From: Muribaculaceae bacterium
GTDB taxonomy: Bacteria > Pseudomonadota > Alphaproteobacteria > Rs-D84
Reading direction: 5' to 3'
NCBI GenBank assembly: GCA_023665245.1
Contig: JAMPEH010000102.1
Coordinates: 1-7,577, forward strand
DNA: 7,577 nucleotides
Shown here piece after piece: positions 6,458 through 7,577 of this stretch (within the stretch, counting starts at the first letter, position 1; each line of letters starts with the position of its first letter). The position numbers and the translations under genes were made by a program. Under the pieces are notes generated by a model that saw nothing but the letters and a program-made list of their open reading frames with translations, was not told the origin of the DNA and did not search any database.

Positions 6458-6622
6458 ACTGTCAGAATCGGTGTAGCAATCGTATTCTCTATTTGCGATT
6501 TTCTGCTGTATTTCTTCATACGTTATAGGAGAAACTTCCTCTGCATATGCAAACTGTGTTACCATAGCAAATAAACCCGCTGTAAGGCACAATATAAATA
6601 CTATCGCCAATGTTTTTTTCAT
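6419..6622 (-). CDS. Secreted protein N-terminus, probably truncated (67 aa)
   Basis: The frame starts at ATG 6622 behind CGGAGAAAACTT. Residues 1-27 form a clear Sec signal peptide: KK at 2-3, a hydrophobic core at about 4-22 and AYA before EE, a good signal peptidase I site. The mature part is about 40 residues, starting EEVSPITYEEIQQKIANREY, with no recognised domain. Its last dozen codons (DYGFLYIYLG) are antisense to the SprT-like remnant, so the original C-terminus is probably missing and the present end is read through a junction. The intact start and signal peptide show that it was a real secreted protein. Whether the short form is made or useful is unknown. Confidence 0.55.
   Translation of the reverse strand: MKKTLAIVFILCLTAGLFAMVTQFAYAEEVSPITYEEIQQKIANREYDCYTDSDSLYDYGFLYIYLG
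6446..6460. other. Probable deletion junction between two convergent truncated genes
   Basis: SprT-like similarity on the plus strand ends at ACC ATA ATC (6443-6451), just before the expected HELLH. The plausible part of the minus-strand secreted protein runs down to about the same point. Both convergent genes lose their 3' parts within a few bases, as a deletion removing both 3' ends would do. I see no insertion sequence ends, target duplication or long repeat here, so the mechanism is not visible. Confidence 0.5.
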
Positions 6623-6650
6623 AAGTTTTCTCCGAATGTTAGTATATAAT

Positions 6651-6666
6651 TACTGTAATAACAGTA
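6651..6666. promoter_or_regulatory. Perfect 16-bp inverted repeat upstream of the secreted-protein gene
   Basis: TACTGT-AATA-ACAGTA is a perfect inverted repeat with 6-bp arms and a 4-base centre. It ends 29 bases before the ATG at 6622. A TATACT -10 candidate lies just downstream on the minus strand (6646-6641), so the repeat would fill the -35 to -10 spacer. That position fits a repressor operator. The 6-bp arms are too short and AT-rich to be a good terminator for the gene ending at 6683. The regulator is not in view. Confidence 0.5.
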
Positions 6667-6682
6667 CTTGTATCTTCATACT

Positions 6683-7126
6683 TTATCTGCCCATTTTTGT
6701 AAAAAAAACTGTGTCTACAAACAAATTATAAGTCCCTTTTTCTTTAATACAACTAAGATGTTTTTCGTCACCTCGAAACGAATAACTGAATTCTCCCAAG
6801 TCTCCCGCATGAAACGGTGAACCTTTTATGTAATTCAGTTTTGTATCGCCGTCCCAAATGGTTACAAAAGGATAATGGTCTTTGCCGTCATACGGAATAT
6901 GCCAAGCATAATACCACCTGCCTAAATAATCTTGTGTTTCTTTCCATTCTCCGCCCTCGAATTCGACGCGTATTTGGGGAGTAATACGGTATTTTTCTCG
7001 GAAAATAAAGTAAGATGAAAGCCCGACTGCTACTACCGCCAACAGTACACAGAAAAATCTGGTCAAAAATCTGTTTCTAAATGCAGCCATATCTTTGTAC
7101 GTATATGTGTTTTTTTGCGAATTCAT
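6683..7126 (-). CDS. Membrane-anchored protein with a small extracellular Ig-like domain
   Basis: The 147-residue protein has a basic N-terminus (R17, R19, R23), one membrane helix at about 24-42, then R43-E-K, predicting a single-pass protein with the C-terminal 100 residues outside. The outer part runs IRVEFEGGEW, then W..HIPYDGKDH (YDGK at 79-82), a WDGDTKLNY strand and KEKGTYNLFVD at 128-138. The order YDGK-x-H ... G-TY-V at a domain end recalls bacterial Ig-like (YDG/MBG-type) beta-sandwich domains. That fold is inferred and not proven. The partial gene to its right encodes a clear paralogue. The ribosome site is poor (AAAGG well upstream). There is no visible tie to the DUF262 locus, and no function can be named. 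Confidence 0.75.
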   Translation of the reverse strand: MNSQKNTYTYKDMAAFRNRFLTRFFCVLLAVVAVGLSSYFIFREKYRITPQIRVEFEGGEWKETQDYLGRWYYAWHIPYDGKDHYPFVTIWDGDTKLNYIKGSPFHAGDLGEFSYSFRGDEKHLSCIKEKGTYNLFVDTVFFTKMGR

Positions 7127-7213
7127 AAACTATGCGCCTTTGCTACATCCGTTTTGTTTGCTTTACTTATTGCTACTTAACAAACCGTTTTTTTTGTTCT
7201 GTTGCATAAAAAC

Positions 7214-7242
7214 TATTTACATAACGACTTTATCGATGTCAA
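7214..7242 (-). promoter_or_regulatory. Possible promoter for the membrane-anchored protein gene
   Basis: Minus-strand TTGACA (7242-7237) is a perfect -35. Seventeen bases on is TAAATA (7219-7214), a poor -10. It lies in the 127-base gap between the two paralogous genes, about 88 bases before the ATG at 7126. The rest of the gap is AT-rich with T runs and no convincing hairpin. Confidence 0.35.
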
Positions 7243-7253
7243 AGCCGTAATGC

Positions 7254-7577
7254 CTAATTTGTTTGTGCCGTTATTCTACCAAAATAAAAAATGATTTGGT
7301 ATAAGAGAAATACTTTATATAAATTTTTTTCTACTACTTCTCCGACACTAACTTGCATAAAATACTTGCCTTTTTCTTTAATGCTTTTACACTCTTCGCC
7401 TTCTAATTTGAGACTGTATATATAACGGTTTCTAAACAAAGCGTATGACTCTTTATACTCTAACTCCTTATCGTTATCCCAAAAAGTGAACGAAAAAGAA
7501 TGCTCTTTGCCGTCATAAGCAATGTGCCAATAACCGTCGTCTTTGAGTTCGCCGCCGTCAAACGCCACGCGTATTTC
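7254..7577 (-). CDS. Paralogue of the adjacent extracellular Ig-like protein (5' end outside window)
   Basis: The frame is open through the right edge, so the start and any membrane anchor are missing. The visible 107 codons run from EIRVAFDGGELKDD, then WHIAYDGKEHSF (YDGK), then FWDNDKELEY, then IKEKGKYFMQV, matching the neighbour's IRVEFEGGEW, HIPYDGKDHY, IWDGDTKLNY and IKEKGTYNLFV in the same order. A GTG at 7568 could be misread as a start, but similarity to the neighbour continues upstream of it through EIR. After KYFMQV the tail (KNLYKVFLLYQIIFYFG) has no counterpart in the neighbour and is unusually hydrophobic, which could be a second membrane segment or a frameshifted end. The pair looks like an old tandem duplication. 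Confidence 0.7.
   Translation of the reverse strand, partial: EIRVAFDGGELKDDGYWHIAYDGKEHSFSFTFWDNDKELEYKESYALFRNRYIYSLKLEGEECKSIKEKGKYFMQVSVGEVVEKNLYKVFLLYQIIFYFGRITAQTN

Noticed and set aside
7180..7206. AACAAA...TTTGTT inverted repeat near a long T run as a terminator
   Set aside because: The stem is short and has no G-C pairs beyond one or two, and the T run is in the loop rather than after the stem.
1..7577. CRISPR array, tRNA/rRNA genes, transposase or integrase
   Set aside because: I saw no regularly spaced repeats, no cloverleaf or rRNA-like sequence, and no mobile-element protein motifs in any convincing frame.

Overview
The window looks like a chromosomal or accessory segment of a low-GC Gram-positive bacterium, most likely a clostridial Firmicute. 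The reasons are AT-rich DNA, AGGAG-type ribosome binding sites, TTGACA/TATAAT-type promoters with an extended -10, and lysine- and isoleucine-rich proteins. This is inferred from style and cannot be taken to genus. Nearly all genes lie on the minus strand.

Reading in the direction of transcription (right to left), the core is a probable defence or stress locus. It starts with a soluble FtsH-like AAA+/M41 zinc protease (6064-4787). A WYL-domain regulator (4732-3746) follows, then a DUF262 protein without a nuclease domain (3731-2430), then a full DUF262 plus DUF1524 (HNH-type) protein of the GmrSD/SspE/BrxU kind (2440-551). Two small genes come last: a 55-residue protein (490-323) and a cysteine-rich 62-residue protein (304-116). 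A strong hairpin (63-96) closes the segment and also seems to serve a plus-strand gene that ends at 67.

The strongest new signal is regulatory. The promoters of the protease gene (6097-6131) and of the small-gene pair (520-554) share a nearly identical block. It is TTGGGACAA, one variable base, CAAT, a four-base spacer and TATAAT, matching at 20 of 24 positions. At the small-gene promoter this block is the right half of a 20-bp inverted repeat. The WYL-DUF262 promoter (4762-4790) carries a related box, TTGCGACAA. One factor, most simply the WYL protein, may therefore control all three transcription units. That would make protease, regulator, two DUF262 proteins and two small proteins one regulon of about 6 kb. 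I do not recognise this combination as a named system.

To the right lies a scarred region. A plus-strand remnant of a SprT-like zinc metalloprotease (6208-6457) has a probable one-base insertion in a T run near its start and stops just before the expected HExxH. Facing it is a minus-strand secreted-protein gene (6622-6419) that appears to lose its true 3' end at the same place, which suggests a deletion joined the two. Further right are two related extracellular-domain proteins (7126-6683, and 7577-7254 cut by the window edge). They share a YDGK...KEKGxY architecture and resemble small Ig-like domains; the complete one has a single membrane anchor. No tRNA, rRNA, CRISPR array, transposase or integrase was seen.
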